NCBI GenBank assembly: GCA_040396955.1
Contig: JBBAWX010000012.1
Coordinates: forward strand, 1 to 64,000
DNA from: UBA965 sp040396955
GTDB taxonomy: Bacteria > Chloroflexota > Chloroflexia > Chloroflexales > Roseiflexaceae
Reading direction: 5' to 3'
DNA length: 64,000 nucleotides
Numbering within the stretch: the first letter of the stretch is position 1; each line of letters opens with the position of its first letter. The notes under the pieces are model-generated. The model was given only the letters and a program-made list of their open reading frames with translations, did not search any database and had not been told where the DNA came from. The translations under genes were made by a program, and so were the position numbers. Shown here piece by piece: positions 26,606 through 34,672 of this stretch.

Positions 26606-27022
26606 ATGTCACAAACCAATGAAAAACAACACTACACCGACGGTATCCGTCGTGCGCGCCTCATGTTGGGGGTATTTGCGGCGACCGCACTGGTGATAGG
26701 GCTTGTTGGCGCATATTTTTCCAATGATGATCCACAAATGCCGCAGAACCCGCCCTCTCATCGCATCGAATACCAGGTGAGCGGTACAAGCACGCAGGTT
26801 GATGTGCGCTATCTCAACGACATGGCGTATACCGAAACACGGAGCGGCACGCCCCCGTGGCGTTTTGGATTCCGTGCCACCCAAGGGCGGAATTTGCACG
26901 TGGTCGTCGAAAACCGCGGCGAAGGTACGATTGGTTGCGCAATCACGGCAAGCGGTAAAGACATTGTGCGGGTGCCCGAGGCAGCGGTGCCCTCCATTCA
27001 GTGTACGGCGCAAGTCCCATGA
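26606..27022 (+). CDS. MmpS-like membrane-anchored protein
   Basis: 138 aa. It has a short cytoplasmic N-terminus, one membrane segment (about 19-37), then an extracytoplasmic beta domain. The region HRIEYQVSGTSTQVDVRYLN and the later LHVVVENRGEGTIGCAI resemble the MmpS-type beta domain that accompanies large exporters. Two cysteines near the end (IGCAI, SIQCT) could form a disulfide. GAGGAT precedes the ATG. The stop overlaps the next gene (ATGA), so it likely works with that MFS transporter. MmpS similarity is by pattern, not a search. Confidence 0.65.
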   Translation: MSQTNEKQHYTDGIRRARLMLGVFAATALVIGLVGAYFSNDDPQMPQNPPSHRIEYQVSGTSTQVDVRYLNDMAYTETRSGTPPWRFGFRATQGRNLHVVVENRGEGTIGCAITASGKDIVRVPEAAVPSIQCTAQVP

Positions 27023-28260
27023 GGCAATTTCCAACTTTTTCGCCCACGTTTCGCACCGTGTTTGTGGCGTTTGGGCTGGCCTTCATCATGACGTCGTTTC
27101 TTCGTGCCGCAAATGCGGTCATTGCACCCGACTTAATGCGCGACATTGGCATGAATGCGAGCCAGCTCGGACAAATGACGAGCATGTACTACGCAACCTA
27201 CGCACTCATGCAATTGCCCATGGGCGCTGCACTTGACCGTTACGGTTCGCGATTCGTCATCCCGCTGCTGATGATTCCTACCGTCATCGGCTGCTTTGTG
27301 TATGCATTCGCCACCAGCTTCACCCACATCAGCGTGGCCCGGCTCCTTATCGGTGTGGGCACAGCCGGAGCACTCATGGGGGCCGTCAAAACCTTTGGTC
27401 ATTGGGTCAGTCGCGAACGACTAGCCGCAATGACGGCCAGCTTGGTAGCTATTGGCACCGTGGGTGGGATTTTGTCGACGGCGCCCATGGCCTGGTTGAA
27501 CGGTATAATCGGCTGGCGGAGCATTTTTTGGGGGTGTGCCATCATCGTGGCGGCTACCGCCGTCGGGATTCGCGTGTTCACCCGTGATACCCCCGAGGGT
27601 CCGCATCCACACACCGCCACGGCAGACAATCCCTTTCACGGATTTGGCGACATCTTCCGGTCACAACTGTTCTGGTATGTGGCCCCGTTGTATTTCTCCA
27701 TGTTGGGCACGCTGTTGGCCGTACAAACGCTCTGGGCAGGACCGTTTTTGTACGATGTCTATGGAGCAAGCACCACCACAACCGGTCTTTCGCTGTTGCT
27801 GATGAGTGTCGGGAGCATCTGTGGCTATCTCATCAGTGGCGCGTTGTTCGTGCGCATTGGAGTAACTCGCCTCATCCTCAGTGCCCAAGCGCTTCTCATC
27901 GTGTGCCTTGGGGCATGGACGTTTGCAGCGGGGTTTTTGCCGTTGTGGACGTTCCAAGTAATCTATATTTTGTTCGGGGCCGCAGCCGCTTTCAACGTCA
28001 TCATGTTGCCACAGGTACGTGCCATGTTTCCCGATATGATGAGCGGGCGTGCCACCACGGCGCTGAATGTCTTTGGGTTTGCCGGTGCATGGGTGTTACA
28101 ATGGGTAATGGGGAGCGTCATTCAGTACTTTGGGCGCACTCCCGCAGGAGCCTATCAGAGCATCGGCTATCAGTGGGCGTTTAGCATCCCCCTGAGCATC
28201 GCCGTCATCGGATTACTCCTGTACCTGCCCATTCATCGCCTCGCACTACGAAAGGAATAA
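27019..28260 (+). CDS. MFS transporter coupled to MmpS-like protein and ferredoxin
   Basis: 413 aa, 12 membrane segments. The A-motif position after segment two reads GAALDRYGSRFVIP, a normal MFS form. It overlaps its upstream neighbour by 4 nt (ATGA) and the ferredoxin by 1 nt (TAATG). It is divergent from PadR. Export of a toxic or aromatic compound is a plausible role; no substrate-specific motif is seen. Confidence 0.87.
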   Translation: MRQFPTFSPTFRTVFVAFGLAFIMTSFLRAANAVIAPDLMRDIGMNASQLGQMTSMYYATYALMQLPMGAALDRYGSRFVIPLLMIPTVIGCFVYAFATSFTHISVARLLIGVGTAGALMGAVKTFGHWVSRERLAAMTASLVAIGTVGGILSTAPMAWLNGIIGWRSIFWGCAIIVAATAVGIRVFTRDTPEGPHPHTATADNPFHGFGDIFRSQLFWYVAPLYFSMLGTLLAVQTLWAGPFLYDVYGASTTTTGLSLLLMSVGSICGYLISGALFVRIGVTRLILSAQALLIVCLGAWTFAAGFLPLWTFQVIYILFGAAAAFNVIMLPQVRAMFPDMMSGRATTALNVFGFAGAWVLQWVMGSVIQYFGRTPAGAYQSIGYQWAFSIPLSIAVIGLLLYLPIHRLALRKE

Positions 28261-28625
28261 TGCACATGCCAACCGTCATTGTGAACGGCACCACCAGTGT
28301 AGTAGCAACCGGCACGCGTCTTGTCAACGCCATCGAAGACAGTGGGGTGCGCATCGGGCACCGCTGTGGTGGTAAAGCCCGTTGCACCACCTGTCGGGTA
28401 CAGTTTCAATCGGGTGAACCTCAGACCATGACCAGTGCCGAGCACGCCAAATTGGTGGATCGTGAACAATTGGGGACCTACCGGCTCGCCTGCCAGATTC
28501 TCGTGACCCACGACATGGAACTCCACGCCGAAGTCACCCTCGAGACGATGCCCGACTGGAGCGACACCGGCCCACGTTGTGCCGATCAGGTCGAACCAGA
28601 ACACGAATTCCCACCCAAACCATAA
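28260..28625 (+). CDS. 2Fe-2S ferredoxin
   Basis: 121 aa. The plant-type cluster cysteines are Cys36, Cys42, Cys45 and Cys78 (HRCGGKARCTTCRV and RLACQI). The C-terminal tail (about 95-121) is acidic and Pro-rich. Such ferredoxins pass electrons to oxygenases or reductases in the cytosol. No ferredoxin reductase or oxygenase is adjacent, so its partner is elsewhere. Translation is coupled to the MFS gene through TAATG. Confidence 0.92.
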   Translation: MHMPTVIVNGTTSVVATGTRLVNAIEDSGVRIGHRCGGKARCTTCRVQFQSGEPQTMTSAEHAKLVDREQLGTYRLACQILVTHDMELHAEVTLETMPDWSDTGPRCADQVEPEHEFPPKP

Positions 28626-28662
28626 TCGGCCATGTGCACGGTGGTAGGGGATGGTGTACGCC

Positions 28663-29901
28663 TTACCCTGCCACCAGCCTCCAAATCTGGTATCCAAGAT
28701 AGGTCAGCGAAAGCAGACTTACGACTCCTACAATACCCCAGACCAACCACTGATAGGCACCATGGTTCCGATATGCTCCCATTAACTCTTGATTGCTCAC
28801 GAGCAGGGCGATTGCCACTAGCTCGATGGGCAAAAGTAGCCCGTTGAGCACATACACCCCTACCAGCACGTCAATGAGTGGCAACCCGGGGATGAGAGCA
28901 ATAATCGATCCCACGGCGAGAAGCACGGTAAACACTCCCATGAAAACGGGGGCCTCTGACCAACTGCGTGAGACACCACGCTCAAATCCGAGAGACTCAC
29001 TGAGCATGTAGGTGGTCGCCAGCGGCAAAATCCCGGCGGCGAGTAACGATGCACCAAGGAGCCCGATCCCGAAGAGCCAAGTGGCGTTTGTGCCCGCCAA
29101 CGGTGCTAATGCGCGCGCTGCGTCTGCCGCCGTTGCAATGGAGATGCCTTGGGGATACAAGGTGGCGCCGGTGGCGATGATGATACACCCCGCCACGATT
29201 CCTGCTAACGCAGTCCCAATCATGACATCAACGCGCGTATACGAATACTCGCTCATCGACACCCCCTTTTCGACCACCGACGACTGGACGTACAGTTGCA
29301 TGTAGGGCGAAATGGTGGTGCCGACAAGTGCCACAATCAACATGATGTAGTTGCTATCGTTGAATAAGCGTGGCACGAATCCTTGTATGAGTGCGTCAGG
29401 ATCTGGTTTCACCAGGAATGCGGAAGCGACATAGGCAATGAACACGGCACTGAGCATCAACAAAATACGCTCAACACGTGCATATGAACCGCGGGTAATG
29501 AGAATCCAAATGAACACGGCAGCCAACGGCACTGCCACATAGCGACTCACCCCGAAGAGCTCGGCAGCCGCTGCAATGCCCACGAATTCCGATACGATGA
29601 TGCCCAAATTGGCCACAAAGAGGGTGAACATGATGAGCGCCGTGGCTCGAATGGGGAAATTCTCGCGCACGAGGTCGGCAAACCCTTTGCCTGTGACCGC
29701 ACCAAGACGTGCAGACATCTCCTGCACAATGGCAACCGCGATAGTGATGATAAACATGACCCACAAAAGCGAATACCCGTATTGTGCTCCGGCAGAAGCG
29801 TAGGTGGCGATGCCACCGGCATCGTTCCCGGCACTTGCCGCCAACAGACCTGGGCCAATGGCGGCAAGGTAGGGCCACCAGCGTTTCCAAAGCGATTTCA
29901 T
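28663..29901 (-). CDS. Divergent NRAMP-family metal transporter
   Basis: 412 aa, about 11 membrane segments, clear NRAMP layout. The first segment has GPGLLAASAGNDAGGIATY where metal-transporting NRAMPs have DPGN: the Asp is kept, but Pro and Asn are lost. The sixth segment reads TTISPYMQLY where the canonical motif is MPH: the metal-binding Met is replaced by Ser and His by Tyr. Loss of this Met is known in NRAMP relatives that carry Mg2+ or Al3+ instead of Mn2+/Fe2+. It lies 28 nt after an MgtE-N/CBS protein, which supports a magnesium role. AAAGGAC precedes the ATG. Confidence 0.88.
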   Translation of the reverse strand: MKSLWKRWWPYLAAIGPGLLAASAGNDAGGIATYASAGAQYGYSLLWVMFIITIAVAIVQEMSARLGAVTGKGFADLVRENFPIRATALIMFTLFVANLGIIVSEFVGIAAAAELFGVSRYVAVPLAAVFIWILITRGSYARVERILLMLSAVFIAYVASAFLVKPDPDALIQGFVPRLFNDSNYIMLIVALVGTTISPYMQLYVQSSVVEKGVSMSEYSYTRVDVMIGTALAGIVAGCIIIATGATLYPQGISIATAADAARALAPLAGTNATWLFGIGLLGASLLAAGILPLATTYMLSESLGFERGVSRSWSEAPVFMGVFTVLLAVGSIIALIPGLPLIDVLVGVYVLNGLLLPIELVAIALLVSNQELMGAYRNHGAYQWLVWGIVGVVSLLSLTYLGYQIWRLVAG

Positions 29902-29929
29902 CGGTGTTGTCCTTTATGTGCCCAGGTGC

Positions 29930-31183
29930 CTAGCCGAAATTGCGTGAGCCACGTCGTTGCCAGATGTCAGGGAGCAATACGGCAAGCGCATCATCGACCG
30001 AAATCGCCCCGACGAGCCAGCCCGCATCATCGATGACCGGCACCGCCGTCAAGTTATACTCACCAAGGAGGCGTGCGGCATGCACGGCTGGCTCATCGGG
30101 ATGCACCGTTGGCACACTGGTCACGAGCTCCGACATCGGCAATGTGGCATCGGCCAACAACAGTTGATCTACGCGCACCAATCCCATCAACATCAACCCA
30201 GGTTCGTCTTGGTGCTCATCGGGGTGCTCCACGACGAACAATTCGGTCAGTTGGTCGGGGAGCTCACTCCGCGCCTTCAGGCCAGCAATCACGGTAGCCA
30301 CTGTATCATCAGGAAAGGCGGTCACGACGTCGGTCATCATCAGACGCCCCACTGAATCTCCATCGTACGCGAGTAATTCTTTGACATCCTCAGCTTCTTC
30401 TGGCTCCATGCGGGCCAGTAGTTGAGCGGCAAGTGTGTCGTCGAGATCTTCGAGCAGGTCGGCTGCGGCACTCGGAGTCATCTCCTCAAGAATGTCGGCA
30501 GCTCGCTCTTGATCCATTGTTTCAAGGAGGTCAGCTGAACGCTCATCAGAGACCTCTTCGAGGGTTTCTGCGGCTGTTTCGTCATCGAGCGCTGCCACAA
30601 TTTCGGCACTTTCACGAAACGACAATGCATCCACAATACGCGCCAAATCAACCGCCGACATTTCTTGCAAACGCGTATACGAGACCTTCAGTTGTACCGG
30701 TGCCGCACTTGCCAAGTACTGCGCATCCGCCCAACTAATCACCTGTCGACCCACAAAGTGCTGCCCGTAACGCCGTGGCAGAATGCGGCGCACCAAGGCC
30801 TGCGGACTAACATCGACACCAACAACCCGGTAGACCCCGTCAAACACACTCATCTGCACGTCGTTGACCCGGACAATGCGTCGACCATTGATGTCGATAA
30901 TCTGATGATCGATGACATCCTTGTTGAGGAGCACTTCGCCATCTCGGCGCACAAACATGTCAAGGCTTATGCGTGTCGTGTCGATTTCAATGGCCTGATA
31001 ACTCAGGGAGCGTAGTTGCTGAGCGGAGATGAAGATGCGTCGGCGTCGGTCGCGCACAACAAACCCACCTATTGGCGGGTAGTGATGCTCATTGATGTAC
31101 ACCACGATGTCGTGCAATACCCCTATTTCGTCACCATTACTGGCGATGACCGGGATTCCCATCAGTTGTGATACAAAAATCAT
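29930..31183 (-). CDS. PRC-barrel / MgtE N-domain / CBS regulatory protein
   Basis: 417 aa, soluble. It has two PRC-barrel-like regions (about 1-80 and 85-165), then MgtE-type N-domain helical repeats (about 185-295; the repeats ALDDETAAETLEEVSDERSA and MTPSAAADLLEDLDD are clear), and a CBS pair (about 300-405, ending YNLTAVPVIDDAGWLVGAIS). The MgtE transmembrane channel is absent. In MgtE these cytoplasmic domains bind Mg2+ and gate the pore. Here they most likely sense Mg2+ and control the adjoining NRAMP-like transporter. AGGAGT precedes the ATG at 31183. An attenuator-like leader lies upstream. Confidence 0.88.
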   Translation of the reverse strand: MIFVSQLMGIPVIASNGDEIGVLHDIVVYINEHHYPPIGGFVVRDRRRRIFISAQQLRSLSYQAIEIDTTRISLDMFVRRDGEVLLNKDVIDHQIIDINGRRIVRVNDVQMSVFDGVYRVVGVDVSPQALVRRILPRRYGQHFVGRQVISWADAQYLASAAPVQLKVSYTRLQEMSAVDLARIVDALSFRESAEIVAALDDETAAETLEEVSDERSADLLETMDQERAADILEEMTPSAAADLLEDLDDTLAAQLLARMEPEEAEDVKELLAYDGDSVGRLMMTDVVTAFPDDTVATVIAGLKARSELPDQLTELFVVEHPDEHQDEPGLMLMGLVRVDQLLLADATLPMSELVTSVPTVHPDEPAVHAARLLGEYNLTAVPVIDDAGWLVGAISVDDALAVLLPDIWQRRGSRNFG

Positions 31184-31199
31184 GTGGCACTCCTGACAC

Positions 31200-31239
31200 A
31201 AAAACACCACCCCCGTGTGCACTGCACGCAAGGGTGGTG
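31200..31239 (-). terminator. Leader terminator upstream of the MgtE-N/NRAMP operon
   Basis: Minus strand: stem CACCACCC/GGGTGGTG (31239-31232 with 31212-31205), with further internal pairing, followed by five Ts (31204-31200). It lies between the predicted promoter and the ribosome-binding site of the first gene, about 55 nt after the predicted start of transcription. This is the position of a conditional terminator (attenuator). Confidence 0.72.
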
Positions 31240-31266
31240 GTACAGGCAGATGTGATGACGATGAAA

Positions 31267-31293
31267 TTATGTGATTGTCGCACGCTCATCCAT
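31267..31293 (-). CDS. Putative 8-aa leader peptide (MDERATIT) of the MgtE-N/NRAMP operon
   Basis: ATG at 31293-31291, stop TAA at 31269-31267. The ATG falls at the predicted transcription start (seven bases after the -10), so it would be translated leaderless. The acidic start (Asp2, Glu3) recalls Mg2+-sensing leader peptides, where acidic early residues destabilise the ribosome at low Mg2+. Very short, so chance occurrence is possible. Confidence 0.35.
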   Translation of the reverse strand: MDERATIT

Positions 31294-31299
31294 ATCGCT

Positions 31300-31329
31300 A
31301 GTATACTGATAGGGACGAACTTCTGTCAA
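31300..31329 (-). promoter_or_regulatory. Promoter of the MgtE-N/NRAMP leader
   Basis: Minus strand: -35 TTGACA (31329-31324), 18-bp spacer, -10 TATACT (31305-31300). The -10 is part of the palindrome AGTATACT (31300-31307), so the plus strand shows the same hexamer pointing toward the formamidase gene. Confidence 0.7.
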
Positions 31330-31353
31330 AATATCATCAGAGTGAGGTTGGCC

Positions 31354-32289
31354 ATGCGTGAATTCATCCCGACCGAGTATTTCCGCACCATTGGGAGTCA
31401 TCCCGCCCAACTACAAATCTCAAACGGCGAAACGGTACGCATTCATTGTGTTGATGCCCACGGTATTGCCGGCAACAACCAACAGGTTCATCCGGCCGGC
31501 AATCCGATGAGTGGACCAATTGCCATCGCTGGGCTCAACCCTGGAGATGTGCTTGCAGTCACTTTCGTTGACATTCAACCGCTACGCACCCATGGCTGGA
31601 GCTATCCCACCTTGGCAGGCAATGTCGTCGATCCAGAATATGTGGCCGCACTGCCATTTGCCCCTGGGAGTCCGTTGCCCAAAGAATACTGGGACCTTGA
31701 TGCCAACAGTGGCATGCTCACCAGCCGTGGTACACACGGCATGCCCGTGCACATCCCCGTTGCGCCTATGATCGGGTGTTTTGGTGTGGCACCAGCACGC
31801 GGTGAGGCGATTTCTACGGCCACATCGGGGCCGTTTGGTGGCAACATGGATTATCGTCATTTCACGACTGGGTGCACCGTCTATTTGCCCGTGTTTGTGC
31901 CAGAGGCGCTGTTTCACATCGGCGATGGTCACCTCGCACAAGGCTGTGGCGAAATCGGTGGGACGGGAGTAGAATCTGCGGTCGCCGTAGATGTCCACTT
32001 CGCCAAAGCGCCTATGACGTCGATCCGTTGGATTCGCGCCGAAGATGCACACTACCTGTATGCTGTCGGCAATGCACGACCACTTGATCAAGCCCTCCAA
32101 CACGCAACCAGCGAAATGCATCGCATGCTCATCGAGTGTGGCGCTGATGCCACCACAGCTGCCGTCTTGATGAGCCAGGCCATCGAATACGATATCGGCA
32201 ATGTGTTTGATCCGGCCTACACCGTAGCCGCCAAAATAGCGAAGTCACACGTCCAACGACATGGTTTGCGCACTTCATTTCAGATGTAA
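31354..32289 (+). CDS. Acetamidase/formamidase family protein
   Basis: 311 aa. Family landmarks are the GDVLAVTFVDIQPL strand, the APMIGCFGVAPA stretch, FGGNMDYRHFTTGCTVYLPVF and FHIGDGHLAQGCGE. These match the FmdA/AmdA fold, where metal-binding His/Asp residues (GDGHLAQG) hydrolyse formamide or short amides to ammonia and acid in the cytosol. GAGG lies seven bases before the ATG at 31354; the longer frame to 31168 would run into the divergent gene. It is five bases from the amidohydrolase, so they form an operon. Confidence 0.9.
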   Translation: MREFIPTEYFRTIGSHPAQLQISNGETVRIHCVDAHGIAGNNQQVHPAGNPMSGPIAIAGLNPGDVLAVTFVDIQPLRTHGWSYPTLAGNVVDPEYVAALPFAPGSPLPKEYWDLDANSGMLTSRGTHGMPVHIPVAPMIGCFGVAPARGEAISTATSGPFGGNMDYRHFTTGCTVYLPVFVPEALFHIGDGHLAQGCGEIGGTGVESAVAVDVHFAKAPMTSIRWIRAEDAHYLYAVGNARPLDQALQHATSEMHRMLIECGADATTAAVLMSQAIEYDIGNVFDPAYTVAAKIAKSHVQRHGLRTSFQM

Positions 32290-32294
32290 TTGTT

Positions 32295-33884
32295 ATGTCA
32301 ATTACACATCTTCTCTGTGGCACCATGTACAGCCATCATACTGGATATATCCGTGATGGTGCACTTGCAATTCAGCACGGACGCATCGTGGCGGTTGGTC
32401 CACGCCATCACATCGAAGCGCTCGCAGGTGCAACCACGCACGTGACCCGCTACGCTCCTGAGGCACTGATTCTACCTGGCTTTTGTGATAGTCACCAGCA
32501 CTTTCTCAGCTACATCCGGGGGAAGGTGGAGCGTATATCGCTGTGGGACGCCACTTCGTTGCAGGAAGTGGCCCAGCGCATCCGCCGAGCCGCTTCACAA
32601 CACCCAGTGGGCACCTGGCTGATTGCCGATGGGCATGACCAAGGGCGCTACGTGGAGCAACGCCATCCCACACTGGCCGAACTCGACCAGATGGCACCCG
32701 CACATCCGCTCATCGTACACCGAGCCTGTCACCACATCGCCTTGGTCAATTCGCACGCCATGATGCGCGCCAACCTCACGGCAGAGACAACCGATCCGGT
32801 GGGTGGGCGCATTGGTCGTGATGCGCAGGGTGCGCTTACGGGCATCCTCGAAGAGAACGCCCGGACATTGGTGCTTTCACACGTCACACTGCCGCCCATT
32901 GAGTGGCACCGCCATATCCCGCAGGCCGTCAATGACTATCACCGGCGGGGGATCACGGCCATCGGTGAAGCGGCCATTGGGCACATTGATGGACTCAACG
33001 ACCTTGCCGTGATGGAAGCAGCCTATCAACGTGGAGAGATGACGCTCCGTACCAGCTATTTTGGATACGGTGACGTCGCACGAGCCTGGCTCAACGGCGA
33101 AGCGCGCATCGCGCCAGATGCCTGGCGCAACGCTCCCATGGTGAAGTACTTCATCGATGGCACACTCGGTGGCGAAAGTGCGTGGCTGAGTCAAGCATAT
33201 CGGCATACACCGCACAACTGCGGCTACCCGCTCATCAGCGCGCCAGAGCTCACTCATCACATCGAAACAGGGCACCGGGCTGGGTATCAAGTGGCAGTAC
33301 ACGCCATTGGCGACGCAGCGGTGGATCTCGTGGCCAACACGTATGCCGACGTGCTATCGCGCTTCCCACGCACCGATCATCGCCACCGCATCGAACACGT
33401 CGAGGTTGTACGCCCCGAAACAATACGCTTGATGGCACAACACGGCATTATTGCTGCCGTACAACCATTGTTTACCTGGTACGAAGAAAGTGATGTGGCG
33501 CAGGTGCCCGATGCACTACTCCCGTATGCACATGCATGGCGTCAGTTGGCAAATGCTGGAGTGTCCCTTGCATTTGGCAGTGATAACCCGGTGGTGCCCG
33601 ATTTTGCCCCCCTCTCCGGCATCGCCGCAGCCGTCAACTGCACCAACCACCGCGGTCAACCCGTGAATCCCGGCCAACAGCTGTCGTGGCAGGCTGCGGT
33701 CGATGCGTTCACTCGTCAGGCAGCTTTTTCACTGCGCCGTGAGCACGAGTTCGGAGATTTTGTACCGGGTCACTGGGCTGATGTCGTGGTGATTGATGGG
33801 AATCTTCACGATCCAGCCGCAATCCACCACCGCACCATCCTTGCCACGTGGGTGGCAGGCACGCCCGTCTATGAGGCTTCATGA
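32295..33884 (+). CDS. Amidohydrolase 3 family protein (YtcJ-like)
   Basis: 529 aa. The metal motif H-x-H is in GFCDSHQHF. Later conserved points are the GTLGGESAWLSQAY segment, VAVHAIGDAAVD, the HRIEHVEVV motif and FGSDNPVV with its catalytic Asp. This is the YtcJ/NfdA-type metal-dependent amide hydrolase family (N-substituted formamide deformylase among them). With the formamidase upstream it suggests stepwise breakdown of N-formyl or substituted amides: this enzyme releases formate or an amide and the formamidase completes hydrolysis. The 3' end overlaps convergent btuD by 16 nt. Confidence 0.88.
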   Translation: MSITHLLCGTMYSHHTGYIRDGALAIQHGRIVAVGPRHHIEALAGATTHVTRYAPEALILPGFCDSHQHFLSYIRGKVERISLWDATSLQEVAQRIRRAASQHPVGTWLIADGHDQGRYVEQRHPTLAELDQMAPAHPLIVHRACHHIALVNSHAMMRANLTAETTDPVGGRIGRDAQGALTGILEENARTLVLSHVTLPPIEWHRHIPQAVNDYHRRGITAIGEAAIGHIDGLNDLAVMEAAYQRGEMTLRTSYFGYGDVARAWLNGEARIAPDAWRNAPMVKYFIDGTLGGESAWLSQAYRHTPHNCGYPLISAPELTHHIETGHRAGYQVAVHAIGDAAVDLVANTYADVLSRFPRTDHRHRIEHVEVVRPETIRLMAQHGIIAAVQPLFTWYEESDVAQVPDALLPYAHAWRQLANAGVSLAFGSDNPVVPDFAPLSGIAAAVNCTNHRGQPVNPGQQLSWQAAVDAFTRQAAFSLRREHEFGDFVPGHWADVVVIDGNLHDPAAIHHRTILATWVAGTPVYEAS

Positions 33885-34672
33885 GGGGGAAACGCCGTGA
33901 ACAACGGCAGGGAGCTTCCTGTTTGGGGCACAACGCGCACTTGGGCGGCATACACCGCTTCGATGGTGTCCTGTGTGAGTACCGCCGTGGGCACGCCTTG
34001 TTTGACAATCTGGCCCTCGTGTAACAGCACGAGATAGTCGGCCATGGCACCGGCCAAGTTGATGTCGTGCATTGTCGCAAAAACAGTCACTCCACAACGG
34101 GTAAGCTCGCGCGCACTGTGCATGATGGCCTGTTGGTGGTGCAAATCAAGATGAGCGGTGGCTTCATCCAGCAACAGCACCTGTGGTTGTTGTGCGAGCG
34201 CACGTGCAAAGGCGACTCTTTGCTGCTCACCACCGGAGAGCTCGTCTGCCAAGCGCTCAGCAAATGAGCGAACTCCTGCTTGCTCCATGGCATAGTCAAT
34301 AATCTCTTCGTCGTGGCGGGTCAGCCGTTGGTGCCAACTCCGCACGTGGTAGCGAGCCATGGTGACAATTTCACGCACGGTGAAGCCAACTGGCATGCGT
34401 ACCGCCTGGGGGACCACGGCAACTACACCGGCGCGCTGTGCCACACTGCTCCGCTCCATGGCGACACCATTGAGGAGCACCCTTCCGGTGACAACGGGTT
34501 GCGTGCCAGCCAGCACTCGGATGAGTGTACTTTTACCGGCACCGTTGGGTCCCAGACATGCTACAAATGCATGGGTGGGAATATGAAGCGTTATGTCTTG
34601 TAAAATCACTCGGTGTGCGATGTGCACCGAGGCTTGTTCGACCACGAGGGGCCAGGCCGGTGCCGACGTCAT
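33869..34672 (-). CDS. btuD: Cobalamin ABC transporter ATPase
   Basis: 267 aa. Walker A is GPNGAGKST; signature LSGGEQQR; Walker B LLLDEATAHLD; then the H-loop His in ATMHDINLA. This is the FecE/BtuD/HmuV type. Its ATG overlaps the permease stop (TAATG), with GGAGT upstream. It energises import by the BtuC permease, at the inner face of the membrane. The B12 assignment rests on the cobalamin riboswitch at the head of the operon; by sequence alone iron-siderophore or heme would be equally possible. Confidence 0.88.
   Translation of the reverse strand: MTSAPAWPLVVEQASVHIAHRVILQDITLHIPTHAFVACLGPNGAGKSTLIRVLAGTQPVVTGRVLLNGVAMERSSVAQRAGVVAVVPQAVRMPVGFTVREIVTMARYHVRSWHQRLTRHDEEIIDYAMEQAGVRSFAERLADELSGGEQQRVAFARALAQQPQVLLLDEATAHLDLHHQQAIMHSARELTRCGVTVFATMHDINLAGAMADYLVLLHEGQIVKQGVPTAVLTQDTIEAVYAAQVRVVPQTGSSLPLFTAFPPHEAS

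Noticed and set aside
31354..31380. Plus-strand TATACT at 31302-31307 as a promoter for the formamidase gene
   Set aside because: The hexamer is part of a palindrome, but no -35 lies at 16-19 bp on the plus strand, so only the minus-strand promoter is called.
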